A DNA stretch of 26,735 nt from an uncultured Frankiales bacterium (GCA_946479905.1 CAMLIA010000034.1:1-26735), one strand, 5' to 3'. Numbered from the stretch's first letter, positions 14,602-22,187 are shown. A program made the numbers and translations. The notes: a model not told the origin generated them from the letters alone.

Positions 14602-15567
14602 ATGACGACACTGACGGCCCCCGGACTGGACGAGCTGGAGCAGTACCGCACCGAGCTGCGCGGCTACTGCTACCGGATGCTCGGCTCGGCCTTCGACGCC
14701 GACGACGCCGTGCAGGAGACGCTCGTCAAGGCGTGGCAGAACCTCGACGGCTTCGAGGGCCGGTCCTCGGTCCGCTCGTGGCTCTACCGGATCGCCACCA
14801 ACACCTGCCTCGACAGCCTGCGGGCCCGCGGGCGACGGGCGCTGCCGATGGACCTGTCGTCGCCGGAGTCGCCGACCACCCCGCCGGACCACACGCTGCC
14901 GGACGCGGCGTGGCTGGAGCCGGTGCCCGACGCGGACGTGGCACCGCTGTCGGCCGACCCTGCGCTGCTCGTCGCGCACAGCGAGAGCATCCGGCTGGCG
15001 TTCGTCGCGGCGCTCCAGACGCTGCCCCCGCGGCAGCGCGCCGCGCTGATCCTCAAGGAGGTGCTGTGCTGGCAGGCGTCGGAGATCGCCGAGCTGCTCG
15101 ACACCACGGTGGCCTCGGTCAACAGCGCGCTGCAGCGCGCCCGCGCCACCCTGGGTGAGGCGGACCTGTCGTCGCCGGTGCTCGCGACCCAGGCCGACAA
15201 GGAGCTGCTGGCGCGCTACGTGAAGGCGTTCGAGGCCTACGACATCCCTTCCCTGGTCGCGCTGCTGCACGAGGACGCCAGCATCTCGATGCCGCCGATC
15301 GCCATGTGGCTGCGCGGCACCGGGGACCTCGCCGCGTGGTACCTCGGCTTCGGGATCGGCTGCCGCGGCTCCAGGCTCGTCCCGACCGTCGCGAACGGGC
15401 TGCCGGCCTTCGGCCAGTACCGCCCGGACCACGACAACGGCGGGCACCAGGCCTGGTCGCTGCAGGTCCTCGAGATCACCGACGGGGCGGTGGCGCACAT
15501 CCACCACTTCCTCGACGTCGAGAAGCTGTTCCCCCGCTTCGGCCTCGCCCTCCGCCTCCCGGCTTAG
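14602..15567 (+). CDS. ECF sigma factor with C-terminal SnoaL-like domain (SigG / TIGR02960-like)
   Basis: This 321-residue extracytoplasmic-function RNA polymerase sigma factor has region 2 at residues about 15-76 (YRTELRGYCYRMLGSAFDADDAVQE, with core-binding DADDAVQE and the -10-reading RSWLYRIATNTCLDSLRAR). Region 4, at about 134-184, includes LPPRQRAALILKEV and the helix-turn-helix ASEIAELLDTTVASVNSALQRAR. From about 195 on comes a SnoaL-like/NTF2-fold domain (LLARYVKAFEAYDIPSLVALLHEDASISMPP). Such tails replace a separate anti-sigma factor in this class, and none is encoded nearby. The start has AGGAAGG. The targets are unknown; the inverted repeat upstream suggests specific control. Confidence 0.93.
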   Translation: MTTLTAPGLDELEQYRTELRGYCYRMLGSAFDADDAVQETLVKAWQNLDGFEGRSSVRSWLYRIATNTCLDSLRARGRRALPMDLSSPESPTTPPDHTLPDAAWLEPVPDADVAPLSADPALLVAHSESIRLAFVAALQTLPPRQRAALILKEVLCWQASEIAELLDTTVASVNSALQRARATLGEADLSSPVLATQADKELLARYVKAFEAYDIPSLVALLHEDASISMPPIAMWLRGTGDLAAWYLGFGIGCRGSRLVPTVANGLPAFGQYRPDHDNGGHQAWSLQVLEITDGAVAHIHHFLDVEKLFPRFGLALRLPA

Positions 15568-15842
15568 AGGACGTCGGCGAGGCCGCAGGCCTGGAACAGC
15601 GCCTCGTCCGCACCGACCACCTCGAGCGGGGCCGCGTGCCGGCGCGCCAGCAATCTGATGCGCGACACGGCGTCGACGACACTGAGGTCGCAGTCGGCCA
15701 CGACGAGCATGACGCGCCCCTGACGTCGGAGCAGCTGGGAGACCTCGTCGCAGGCCTGGCCTATCTGCGCTGCGGACAGCGGTCCGCGCAGCCTCACGAC
15801 GGTGCTCACACGAGGTTGACGACGCCGCCCCCGGCGACTCAT
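15564..15842 (-). CDS. Small STAS-like protein
   Basis: This 92-residue protein has a basic N-terminal stretch (SRRGRRRQPR). It then resembles a STAS domain: STVVRLRGPLSAAQIGQACDEV, VMLVVADCDLSVVDAVSRIRLLARRHA and LEVVGADEALFQACGLADVL. STAS domains act as anti-sigma factor antagonists or small-ligand sensors, and the usual D-S phosphorylation motif is represented here only by DLSVVDAVSR. The ATG at 15842 is taken because TAGGCC lies five bases before it in a divergent promoter. A GTG at 15809 starting right at the domain is an alternative. The gene overlaps the end of the ECF sigma gene by four bases, convergently. Confidence 0.65.
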   Translation of the reverse strand: MSRRGRRRQPRVSTVVRLRGPLSAAQIGQACDEVSQLLRRQGRVMLVVADCDLSVVDAVSRIRLLARRHAAPLEVVGADEALFQACGLADVL

Positions 15843-15847
15843 CGGTG

Positions 15848-15857
15848 GGCCTACCGT
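15848..15857. promoter_or_regulatory. Overlapping divergent -10 elements
   Basis: TACCGT on the plus strand (15852-15857) is seven bases before the GTG of the membrane protein. TAGGCC on the minus strand (15853-15848) is five bases before the STAS-like ATG. They share the central TA. No clear -35 is seen for either. Confidence 0.4.
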
Positions 15858-15864
15858 GGAAGGC

Positions 15865-16353
15865 GTGTCGGTGGTGGAGGTCGTCCTCGGCTCGGCGGCG
15901 CTCGTCGGGCTGGCGATGGCGGCCGGGTTCGTCTGGTCGGTGGTGCGGGCGGTACGACGTGCCGGCCGCCGCGCTCGTCGGGTCGTCGAGCCGGCGCGGC
16001 TGCGCACCCTCGAGGTGCGTGGTGTGGTGTCGCGATCAGCCGCCGATCGGCGTGACCTCGCGCGCGACGTGCTGCTGGCGCGGCAGGCCTACCAGCTGGC
16101 GTCGCGCGACGGCCGTCCGGTGCGGGACCTCGACCCGGTCGTGCGGGGTCTCGAGCGGGTCGCCCGGTCGCTCGACGTCGACCTGCGGATGGGTCGCGCG
16201 GTGCACGACGAGGTCGCCCGGGTCCGGGAAGCGGCGCGCTCGCTCACCGCGGCCTGCCACCTCACTCCCGGACGGGCCGGGCTGATCGACGACGTCGCCG
16301 ACGCCGCCGAACGAGCCCGCCTGATCGCGGAGGCGCACCGGGAGCTCTCCTAG
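15865..16353 (+). CDS. Membrane-anchored helical protein, unknown function
   Basis: This 162-residue protein has one N-terminal membrane helix (about residues 2-26, VVEVVLGSAALVGLAMAAGFVWSVV). An arginine-rich juxtamembrane segment follows, predicted to stay in the cytosol, and then a long charged helical region with LARQAYQLASRDG, VVRGLERVARSLDVDLRMG and DDVADAAERARLIAEAH. No known domain is recognised. The GTG at 15865 is chosen because it follows a TACCGT -10 by seven bases. An in-frame GTG at 15856 would overlap that element. The gene precedes a stand-alone ABC ATPase by about 35 bases, but that gene has its own promoter-like element. Confidence 0.7.
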   Translation: MSVVEVVLGSAALVGLAMAAGFVWSVVRAVRRAGRRARRVVEPARLRTLEVRGVVSRSAADRRDLARDVLLARQAYQLASRDGRPVRDLDPVVRGLERVARSLDVDLRMGRAVHDEVARVREAARSLTAACHLTPGRAGLIDDVADAAERARLIAEAHRELS

Positions 16354-16375
16354 CGAGGCCGCCGACGACCCGCGC

Positions 16376-16381
16376 TAGGGT
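16376..16381 (+). promoter_or_regulatory. -10 element for leaderless ABC ATPase
   Basis: TAGGGT is followed by seven bases and then GTG at 16389, as in leaderless actinobacterial promoters. This favours 16389 over the earlier in-frame GTG at 16380. Confidence 0.45.
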
Positions 16382-16388
16382 GCGCCGG

Positions 16389-17183
16389 GTGCCGGCCGCG
16401 CTGCAGCTCGAGAGCGTCACCTTCCGGCGGGAGGCGAACCAGATCCTGCGCGGTGTCGACCTCACCGTCGGCTTCGGGGAGCGCTGGGTCCTGCTCGGCC
16501 GCAACGGCTGCGGGAAGACCACCCTGCTCTCCCTCGCCGGGGCCCGGGAGCACCCGACCACGGGGACCGTGGAGGTGCTCGGCAGCCGGCTGGGGAGCGT
16601 CGACATCTACGGCGAGCTGTGGCCGCGGATCGGGCAGGTGGTCGGGCGCCACCGGCCGTCCGGACGCCTCACCGCGGGGCAGGTCGTGCTCACCGGGATC
16701 ACCGGGACCAACGGCCTGCGGCTGCGTTGGACACCGACGGCGGCCGACGACGCGGCCGTCGCCAGATCCCTTGCCGACGTGGGCATCTCGGACCTCGCCG
16801 ACCGGCCGTGGGACGTGCTGAGCAACGGCGAGCAGCGCCGGACCCTGCTGGCGAGGGCACTCGTCCGGCAGCCGGACCTGCTGCTCCTCGACGAGCCGGC
16901 GGCCGGCCTCGACCTGCCGGCGCGGGAGCACCTGCTCGAGGCCCTGGACAACGTCAGCGTCACGAGCGTGCTGGTGACCCACCACGTCGAGGAGATCCCC
17001 GCAACGACGACCCATGCGGCGCTGATGGCGGACGGCCGGCTGCTGGCGCGCGGCCGGGCCCGCGACGTTCTCACCTCCGAGGGCCTGTCGGAGACGTTCC
17101 AGCTGCCGCTGGTCGTGGAGGAGCGGGACGGTCGCTTCAGCGCTCGAAGACGCGCCGGGGGACATCGACCAGCATCGTCGTGA
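16389..17183 (+). CDS. Stand-alone ABC transporter-type ATPase
   Basis: This 264-residue ATP-binding protein has Walker A GRNGCGKTT (residues 37-45), a divergent signature LSNGEQRR instead of LSGGQ, Walker B LLLLDEPAAGLD and switch VTHHVEEIP. The order and the ending LLARGRARDVLTSEGLSETF resemble the ATPases of metal-chelate and molybdate/iron-type importers (ModF/FecE-like). No permease or binding protein is encoded beside it, so it may serve a transporter elsewhere or act in a non-transport role. Its last 47 bases overlap the end of the convergent phosphotriesterase-family gene. Confidence 0.9.
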   Translation: MPAALQLESVTFRREANQILRGVDLTVGFGERWVLLGRNGCGKTTLLSLAGAREHPTTGTVEVLGSRLGSVDIYGELWPRIGQVVGRHRPSGRLTAGQVVLTGITGTNGLRLRWTPTAADDAAVARSLADVGISDLADRPWDVLSNGEQRRTLLARALVRQPDLLLLDEPAAGLDLPAREHLLEALDNVSVTSVLVTHHVEEIPATTTHAALMADGRLLARGRARDVLTSEGLSETFQLPLVVEERDGRFSARRRAGGHRPASS

Positions 17184-18090
17184 TCTGCTCCTCGGTGACG
17201 CCGTGCTCGCGGAGGTACGGCAGCACGTCGTCGTGCAGGTGCAGGTAGTGCCACTGCGGCAGCAGTGGCTTCACCGCCGGATCGAGCCAGTCGATGTAGC
17301 ACGCGGCGTCCTGCGACAGCACCATCCGGTCGGCCAGCCCGCGACGGCACAGCTCGACGACGGTGTCGGCGCGGGCCTCGAAGGTCGTCGCGATGTTGAT
17401 GCCGAAGCGGTCCATGCCGAGCGTGAAGCCCTGCTGCGCAAGGGATTCCAGGTGATCGGCGTCGGTGCTGTCGCCGCTGTGACCGAGCACGACGCGCGCC
17501 GGCTCGACCCCCTCCTCGTCGCACAGGACACGCTTCACGTGCACGCCGGTCTCGGTGCCCGGGTGCGTGTGCACCGTGATCGGGGCGCCCGTCCGGTGGT
17601 GCGCCTGGCCGACGGCCCGCATGACCCGCTCGACGCCGGGCGTGAGGCCGGGCTCGTCGATCGCGCACTTGAGCATGCCCGCCACGACGCCGTGGTTGCC
17701 CTCGGTCAGGTCGCGGACGAACAGGTCGACCATGGGCTCGTCCATGAAGACGGCCGGCCCGCGGTGGTGGAAGAAGAACGGGACGTCCTCGTAGGTGTAG
17801 ATCCCGGTGGCCGCGACGATGTTGAGCTGCGGCACCTGCTCGTTCACGCGCCGGATCCGCGGCAGGTAACGGCCCAGCCCGACGACGGTGGGGTCGACGA
17901 TGGTGCGCACCCCTTGAGCAGCCAGCGCGGTCAGCGTGGACACCGCGTCGGCGACACGCTGCTCCTCGTCCCACTCGTCCGGGTAGTTCTGCTGGACGTC
18001 CGGGGTGAGCACGAACACGTGCTCGTGCATGTACGTGCGACCGAGGTCCCCGCTGTCGACGCTGCCGAGGACTGTGGGGACCGATGGCAT
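17137..18090 (-). CDS. Phosphotriesterase-family metal-dependent hydrolase
   Basis: This 317-residue amidohydrolase-superfamily enzyme has a complete binuclear metal site. It comprises HEH (H22, H24), the bridging lysine that is carbamylated in the family (K141 in AGMLKCAID), H174 in ITVHTHPGTE, H204 in LGHSGDS and the catalytic Asp at 261 (LSQDAACYID). GTYMHEHVF-like opening residues (GRTYMHEHVF) are typical of phosphotriesterase-related and lactonase members. The natural substrate is probably a lactone or carboxylic ester rather than a phosphotriester. ATG at 18090 is supported by TACCGT six bases upstream (18102-18097), a leaderless start. The upstream 17 codons of open frame lie within the promoter. 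Confidence 0.92.
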   Translation of the reverse strand: MPSVPTVLGSVDSGDLGRTYMHEHVFVLTPDVQQNYPDEWDEEQRVADAVSTLTALAAQGVRTIVDPTVVGLGRYLPRIRRVNEQVPQLNIVAATGIYTYEDVPFFFHHRGPAVFMDEPMVDLFVRDLTEGNHGVVAGMLKCAIDEPGLTPGVERVMRAVGQAHHRTGAPITVHTHPGTETGVHVKRVLCDEEGVEPARVVLGHSGDSTDADHLESLAQQGFTLGMDRFGINIATTFEARADTVVELCRRGLADRMVLSQDAACYIDWLDPAVKPLLPQWHYLHLHDDVLPYLREHGVTEEQITTMLVDVPRRVFER

Positions 18091-18220
18091 GCCTGCACGG
18101 TAGGCTGCCTTCAGGAACGGCTCGGGAATGCCGAGGATCACACCACGGTTGGACCCTGTGAGCAGCGGGAACGATCGCTGACGCCCACGGCCGCAACGGA
18201 GCGCCGGGCACCCCAGACCT

Positions 18221-18239
18221 GCCGACGAGACTCGTCGGC
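18221..18239. promoter_or_regulatory. 19-base palindrome upstream of a nine-codon reading frame
   Basis: GCCGACGAG-A-CTCGTCGGC is a perfect inverted repeat with one central base. As DNA it looks like a regulator operator; as RNA it would form a 7-base-pair stem with a 5-base loop. Confidence 0.45.
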
Positions 18240-18259
18240 GTACCAGAGAAGAGAAGAAG

Positions 18260-18289
18260 ATGAACGACTACGGACCTTGGGACGACTGA
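18260..18289 (+). CDS. Possible nine-residue peptide MNDYGPWDD
   Basis: ATG at 18260 is preceded by a purine-rich GAGAAGAGAAGAAG and opens a nine-codon frame ending TGA, encoding MNDYGPWDD. It lies between the palindrome at 18221-18239 and a strong terminator hairpin at 18310-18338, with no plus-strand gene directly downstream. The layout looks like a tiny transcription unit. It could be a leader peptide, the precursor of a modified peptide, or a chance frame inside a small RNA. I do not recognise the peptide. Confidence 0.3.
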   Translation: MNDYGPWDD

Positions 18290-18309
18290 GAAGTCCCCGA
18301 AGCAGTAGT

Positions 18310-18338
18310 GGCCCGTCCCTCATCCCGAGGGGCGGGCC
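18310..18338 (+). terminator. Strong hairpin terminator between the small unit and the C-S lyase gene
   Basis: GGCCCGTCCCTC and GAGGGGCGGGCC pair as a 12-base-pair stem (one G-U pair) with loop ATCCC, followed by TT. It ends the plus-strand small unit. Its left arm overlaps the last codons of the minus-strand C-S lyase gene, so the hairpin could act in both directions. Confidence 0.6.
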
Positions 18339-19408
18339 TTCAGCTTCTCCAGGGCCGTCGTCAGCACCTCGGTCGTCGTCCCGAAGTTCAGCCGGGCGTG
18401 GTGGGACAGCCCGAAGTCCACGCCCTCCGACAGCGCGAGCCGCTGCTCGCGCAGCAGCCGGGCGGCCGGCAGCTCGTCCGGGAACGACAGCCACGCGACG
18501 TAGGACGCCTGGGGCACCGTGATCCCGATGCCTTCCGGCAGCCCGTCGACCACCAGCGCACGCATCCGGTCCAGGTGCGCGACCAGGTCGGCCAACCAGC
18601 CGTCACCGTCGCGCAGCGCCGCGGTGTTGGCGAGGGCACCCAGGTGCCCGATCTTGTACGACACCTCCGCGGGGATGCGGCGCAGCGCGGCGAGCACGTC
18701 GTCGTCGCCGGCCACGAGCAGGGCGCACTTGAGGCCGGCGAGGTTGAAGGCCTTCGACGCCGAGGTGAGCACGACGGCCCGCCGGGGTGTCAGGGCGTAG
18801 GGGGTGAAGGTGGCACCCGGCAGGGTCAGCGGCGCGTGCACCTCGTCGGCCAGGACCACCGCGTCGTGCCGCCGCACGACCCGGTCGAGCTGGTCGAGCT
18901 CCTCGGGTGACCAGACCCGCCCGGTGGGGTTGTGCGGGCTGCACAGCAGGACGGCACGAGCCCCTGCGCCGAGGGCCACGTCGATGCCCGGGAGGTCGAG
19001 CGCGCCGTCGACCAGGGGCACCAGCTCGACGGGCCGGCCCGCCGACGGCGGTACCTCGAAGAACGGGTGGTAGACCGGAGGGCAGATGACGACCCGGTCG
19101 CCGGGATCGGTCAGGACCTTGAGCGCCTCCACCACGCCCGCCATCACGTCCGCGACGGGGAAGCACCGCTCAGGGTCGACCGCCCAGTCCCAGTGCCGGC
19201 GCGCGAACCCCGCGAAGGCGGCGCCCAGGTGGAAGGGCGCGGCGTAGCCGGTGTCCCCGAGGTCGACGGCGCGGTGCAGCACCTCGGCCACGCAGGGGGC
19301 CGTGGGCACGTCGAGCTCCGCCACCCACATCGGCAGCACGTCCGGCGGGTAGAGCTGCCACTTGATGCTCTGCCGCTGCCGCAGGGTCTGCAGGCTCAGC
19401 TCCTCCAT
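18320..19408 (-). CDS. MalY/PatB-type PLP-dependent C-S lyase (aminotransferase class I/II fold)
   Basis: This 362-residue fold-type I enzyme opens with RQRQSIKWQLYPPDVLPMWVAELDVPTAP, typical of the MalY/PatB cystathionine beta-lyase family. The PLP-binding set is complete: SPHNPTGR (N160), ADEVH (D188), and the Schiff-base lysine K219 in SASKAFNLAGLK. A C-terminal arginine in HARLNFGTT binds the substrate carboxylate. The family cleaves cystathionine or other cysteine S-conjugates to give homocysteine or a thiol, pyruvate and ammonia. The ATG at 19408 is used; it lies only 19 bases from the divergent hydrolase start, so at least one of the pair is probably leaderless (CAGACT lies seven bases upstream of this ATG). 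Confidence 0.93.
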   Translation of the reverse strand: MEELSLQTLRQRQSIKWQLYPPDVLPMWVAELDVPTAPCVAEVLHRAVDLGDTGYAAPFHLGAAFAGFARRHWDWAVDPERCFPVADVMAGVVEALKVLTDPGDRVVICPPVYHPFFEVPPSAGRPVELVPLVDGALDLPGIDVALGAGARAVLLCSPHNPTGRVWSPEELDQLDRVVRRHDAVVLADEVHAPLTLPGATFTPYALTPRRAVVLTSASKAFNLAGLKCALLVAGDDDVLAALRRIPAEVSYKIGHLGALANTAALRDGDGWLADLVAHLDRMRALVVDGLPEGIGITVPQASYVAWLSFPDELPAARLLREQRLALSEGVDFGLSHHARLNFGTTTEVLTTALEKLKARPSG

Positions 19409-19427
19409 GCATGGGAGTCTGCCCGTC

Positions 19428-20180
19428 GTGACGGTCGTCGAGGTGCCCGGGGCAGCGCTGCACGTCGAGCGCGCGGGTAGCGGTCCTCCGCTGCTGTCGA
19501 TCAGCGGCTCCGGCAGCGCGCTGTCCGACGGCATGGGGCCTGCGGCCCTGCCGCTGGCCCGGGCGTTCGACGTCGTGGGCTGGGACCACCGCGGGCTCGG
19601 CGCGTCGACCGCCGACGACCGGCCGCTCACGATGTCCGACTTCGCGGCCGACGCCCTCGCCGTCGCGGACTCCCTCGGCTGGCAGCAGTTCGCCGTGTTC
19701 GGGGTCTCCTTCGGTGGGATGGTGGCCCAGGAGCTCGCGGTGACCGCGCCGGAGCGGGTCACGCGGCTGGTGCTGGCCTGCACCTCCTCCGGAGGGGCCG
19801 GCGGGTCGTCGTACCCCCTGCACGAGCGACCCTCTCCTGAGCTGATGGCCGGTCTCGTCGACACCCGGCCGGAGGTGGCGGCGTCGCTCCTGGCGCTCTT
19901 CGGTGCCCGCGCGGAGCCGAGGGAACCCGGCTACACCCGGCAGCTCGAGGCCCGGCGGAGCCACGACGTGTGGGACCGGCTGCCCCTGATCACCGCGCCG
20001 ACGCTGGTCCAGGCAGGGCGCTTCGACGCGATCGCCCCGCCTGCGAACAGCGCGGCGATCGCCGCACGCGTCCCGGGTGCCGTGCTGCGGGAGTACGACG
20101 GCGGGCACGCGTTCCTCTACCAGGACCCGACGGCGTGGGACGACGCCCTCGCCTTCCTCCAGGACCGGTCACTTCCCTGA
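19428..20180 (+). CDS. Alpha/beta-hydrolase
   Basis: This 250-residue protein has the canonical triad: nucleophile S94 in GVSFGGMVAQ, D200 in AGRFDAIAP and H227 in GGHAFLYQ. The oxyanion region is in SISGSGSALSD, and WDHRGLGAST is typical of the fold. It could be an esterase, lactonase or haloperoxidase-like enzyme; no substrate is evident. The GTG at 19428 is chosen because the conserved fold begins right after it. ATG at 19407 would overlap the divergent C-S lyase start by two bases. The stop codon lies in the left arm of the 101-base hairpin. Confidence 0.9.
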   Translation: MTVVEVPGAALHVERAGSGPPLLSISGSGSALSDGMGPAALPLARAFDVVGWDHRGLGASTADDRPLTMSDFAADALAVADSLGWQQFAVFGVSFGGMVAQELAVTAPERVTRLVLACTSSGGAGGSSYPLHERPSPELMAGLVDTRPEVAASLLALFGARAEPREPGYTRQLEARRSHDVWDRLPLITAPTLVQAGRFDAIAPPANSAAIAARVPGAVLREYDGGHAFLYQDPTAWDDALAFLQDRSLP

Positions 20181-20271
20181 TCCTGCAGGCACCGTCGAGC
20201 CGCGTGCAGCCGTCCATGAGCGTGCCGACGGCTGGATCACGCGCCCTCGGTGCACGCAGTTTCAGGGAAGT
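20171..20271. repeat. 101-base nested hairpin between convergent genes
   Basis: The outer arms ACTTCCCTGA and TCAGGGAAGT pair perfectly. Inside, CTGC pairs with GCAG, GCACCG with CGGTGC, CGCGTG with CACGCG, and CAGCCGTC with GACGGCTG around a 12-base loop. About 34 base pairs are held with small internal loops. It is far larger than an ordinary terminator and carries no T-run. It may be a two-way terminator between the hydrolase and the P450 gene or a MITE/REP-like mobile element. Confidence 0.6.
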
Positions 20272-20282
20272 CGGGGGAGGGG

Positions 20283-21518
20283 TCAGGCGTAGCGGACCTG
20301 CAGCTCCTTGATGCCGTGCACGAAGTTGGACCGCAGCGGTCGCGGTGCCGCCAGCGGGGCGATGTCGGGCATCCGGCGCGCGATGGTGTCGAAGATGATC
20401 CGGACCTCGGCCCGGGCCAGGTTCGCGCCGAGGCAGAAGTGCGGGCCGCCGCCCCCGAAGGCCACGTGCTCGTTGTCGGCGCGCGTGATGTCGAACGTGT
20501 CCGGGTCGAGCAGGCTGCGCTCGTCACGGTTGGCCGCCGAGTAGTAGATGACGACCCGGTCGTTCGCCTTGATCTGCTGGCCGCCGAGCGCGTAGTCCGT
20601 CAGCGCGGTGCGCTGGAACTGGATGATGGGCGAGGCCCACCGGATGATCTCCTCCGCGGCGGTCTCGAGCGGGCGGGTGGCCTTGAAGAGCTCCCACTGG
20701 TCGGGGTGGTCGAAGAAGGCCTGCATGCCGTGGCTGATGGCGTTGCGGGTCGTCTCGTTGCCGGCGACCATGAGCAGCACGAAGAAGATGGCGAACTGGT
20801 CCGGTGTCAGCGCGCCGTCCCCGGTGTCGGCCTCGAGCAGCTTGCTGATGATGTCGTTGCCCGGGCAGCCCTTCTTCTCGTTCGCCAGGGCATCGGCCAT
20901 CCCGAACATCTCGGCCATGGCGACCTGCGCGGTCTCCGGCGATCCGCCGAGCTCCGGGTCGTCGAAGCCGATCATCGTGTTGGACAGGTCGAAGACCTGC
21001 TTGCGCTGCTCGGCCGGGACGCCGACGAGCTCGCAGATGGCGAGCAGCGGCAGCTCGGCGGCGACGTCCTGCACGAAGTCGCCCTGGCCCTTCGCGATCG
21101 CCCGGTCGACGATGTCGTCGGCGAACTCCTGGAGCCGTGACTCCAGGGCGCGGATGGTGCGCGGGTTGAACGCGCGCTGCACGATCTGCCGGTAGGCGCC
21201 GTGCTCCGGCGGGTCCATGTTGAGCATCAGCTGCCGGGTCATCGCGAGGGCGGCTTCCTCGTCCGCCTCGTTGCCGACGTTCAGCAGCGCGCCCCGGGCG
21301 TAGGAGGAGAAGACCTCCGGTGTGCGGCTGACCTCGCGCACGTCCTCGAGCCGGGTCACCACCCAGAAGCCCTCCCCCCAGGCACCGGGCTGGTCGTGCC
21401 AGAACACGGGAGCCTCGTCGCGCATGGTCGCGAACGCGTCCAGCGGCAGGCCGGTGGCGAAGGTGTCCGGGTCGACGAGGTCGAGGGAGTCGACGGGGCA
21501 GCGGGCAGCGGTGGTCAT
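20283..21518 (-). CDS. Cytochrome P450 (CYP125/CYP142/CYP124-like group)
   Basis: This 411-residue soluble haem monooxygenase has the I-helix oxygen-activating motif AGNETT (252-257), K-helix ExxR (E290-R293) and the haem-ligand loop FGGGGPHFCLGANLARAE (Cys362). MNMDPPEHGAYRQIVQRAFNP-like residues (LNMDPPEHGAYR) and the ending SNFVHGIKELQVRY resemble actinobacterial P450s that hydroxylate steroid side chains and branched lipids. Electrons would come from a ferredoxin and reductase not encoded here. ATG at 21518 has AAGGAGA upstream. The gene diverges from a TetR gene across a perfect palindrome, so repression by that protein with a lipid or steroid inducer is likely. Confidence 0.94.
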   Translation of the reverse strand: MTTAARCPVDSLDLVDPDTFATGLPLDAFATMRDEAPVFWHDQPGAWGEGFWVVTRLEDVREVSRTPEVFSSYARGALLNVGNEADEEAALAMTRQLMLNMDPPEHGAYRQIVQRAFNPRTIRALESRLQEFADDIVDRAIAKGQGDFVQDVAAELPLLAICELVGVPAEQRKQVFDLSNTMIGFDDPELGGSPETAQVAMAEMFGMADALANEKKGCPGNDIISKLLEADTGDGALTPDQFAIFFVLLMVAGNETTRNAISHGMQAFFDHPDQWELFKATRPLETAAEEIIRWASPIIQFQRTALTDYALGGQQIKANDRVVIYYSAANRDERSLLDPDTFDITRADNEHVAFGGGGPHFCLGANLARAEVRIIFDTIARRMPDIAPLAAPRPLRSNFVHGIKELQVRYA

Positions 21519-21533
21519 GGGTCTCCTTAGACA

Positions 21534-21553
21534 AATACGAGTCAACTCGTATT
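21534..21553. promoter_or_regulatory. Perfect 20-base palindromic operator between P450 and tetR
   Basis: AATACGAGTCAACTCGTATT is a perfect palindrome (9-base arms, CA centre). It lies 15 bases before the P450 start codon and about 67 before the TetR start, in an AT-rich dip. A TAACCT -10-like element for tetR follows at 21564-21569. This is the typical place for a TetR dimer to control both genes. Confidence 0.8.
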
Positions 21554-21620
21554 GCAATCATGGTAACCTCGTGTGGCGTGCCTCACAAGGGGGTGCCGGC
21601 CTGCCTGGTGGGATGGACCG

Positions 21621-22187
21621 ATGACCAGCGCCGGACGACCCCGTGACCCCCGGGTCGACGAGGCGCTGCGCCGGGTGGTCCAGCAGCTGCTCGTCACCGA
21701 CGGGTACGGCGGCATGACCGTCCAGGGCGTCGCGCGGGCCGCGGGGGTGTCGCCGGCGACCGTCTACCGCCGGTTCCCGGGCAAGCGCGAGCTCGTGGAG
21801 TGGGCCGCCTTCCAGGTGCAGGAGTGGGTCGAGCCCGCGTGGACCGGCGACTACGGCCGCGACCTCGCCCTGCTGACCGAGATCCTGCTCGCGTGGCTGT
21901 CCCAGCCCGCCGTCCGCGCGGCCGTCCCCGGGCTGCTGTCGGAGTACGTCCGCGAGCAGTCGGGCTACCTCGAGCTGCTCGCCACCACGGTCACGCCGGT
22001 ACGCCGGGCGCTGGCCTCGCTCCACGAGGCGGCCGTCGCCCGCGGCGAGGCCGTCGACGGCGTCTCGCACGACGCGCTGCTCGACGTGCTGCTCGGCGCC
22101 GTGCTGCTCGAGTCCATGACGCGCTCGCGGGGGGTGTCGGCCTCGGCCGCCCGGATCGCTGACGTGATCCGGCGCGCCACGACGTGA
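21621..22187 (+). CDS. TetR-family transcriptional regulator
   Basis: This 188-residue protein has the N-terminal TetR helix-turn-helix: RVDEALRRVVQQLLVTDGYGGMTVQGVARAAGVSPATVYRRFPGKREL at residues 10-57, with the recognition helix around VSPATVYRRF. A helical ligand-binding domain follows. It probably binds the palindrome 67 bases upstream and controls itself, the divergent P450 gene and the FAD gene it overlaps. ATG at 21621 is chosen by homology, with GGGATGG a few bases upstream. The stop overlaps the next start as GTGA. Confidence 0.93.
   Translation: MTSAGRPRDPRVDEALRRVVQQLLVTDGYGGMTVQGVARAAGVSPATVYRRFPGKRELVEWAAFQVQEWVEPAWTGDYGRDLALLTEILLAWLSQPAVRAAVPGLLSEYVREQSGYLELLATTVTPVRRALASLHEAAVARGEAVDGVSHDALLDVLLGAVLLESMTRSRGVSASAARIADVIRRATT

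Noticed and set aside
18260..18289. Nine-residue peptide as an amino acid attenuator leader
   Set aside because: There is no plus-strand biosynthetic gene after the hairpin and only one Trp codon, so classical attenuation does not fit.
19409..19864. N-terminal extension of the C-S lyase
   Set aside because: It is antisense to the alpha/beta hydrolase gene; the family's N-terminus matches the start at 19408.
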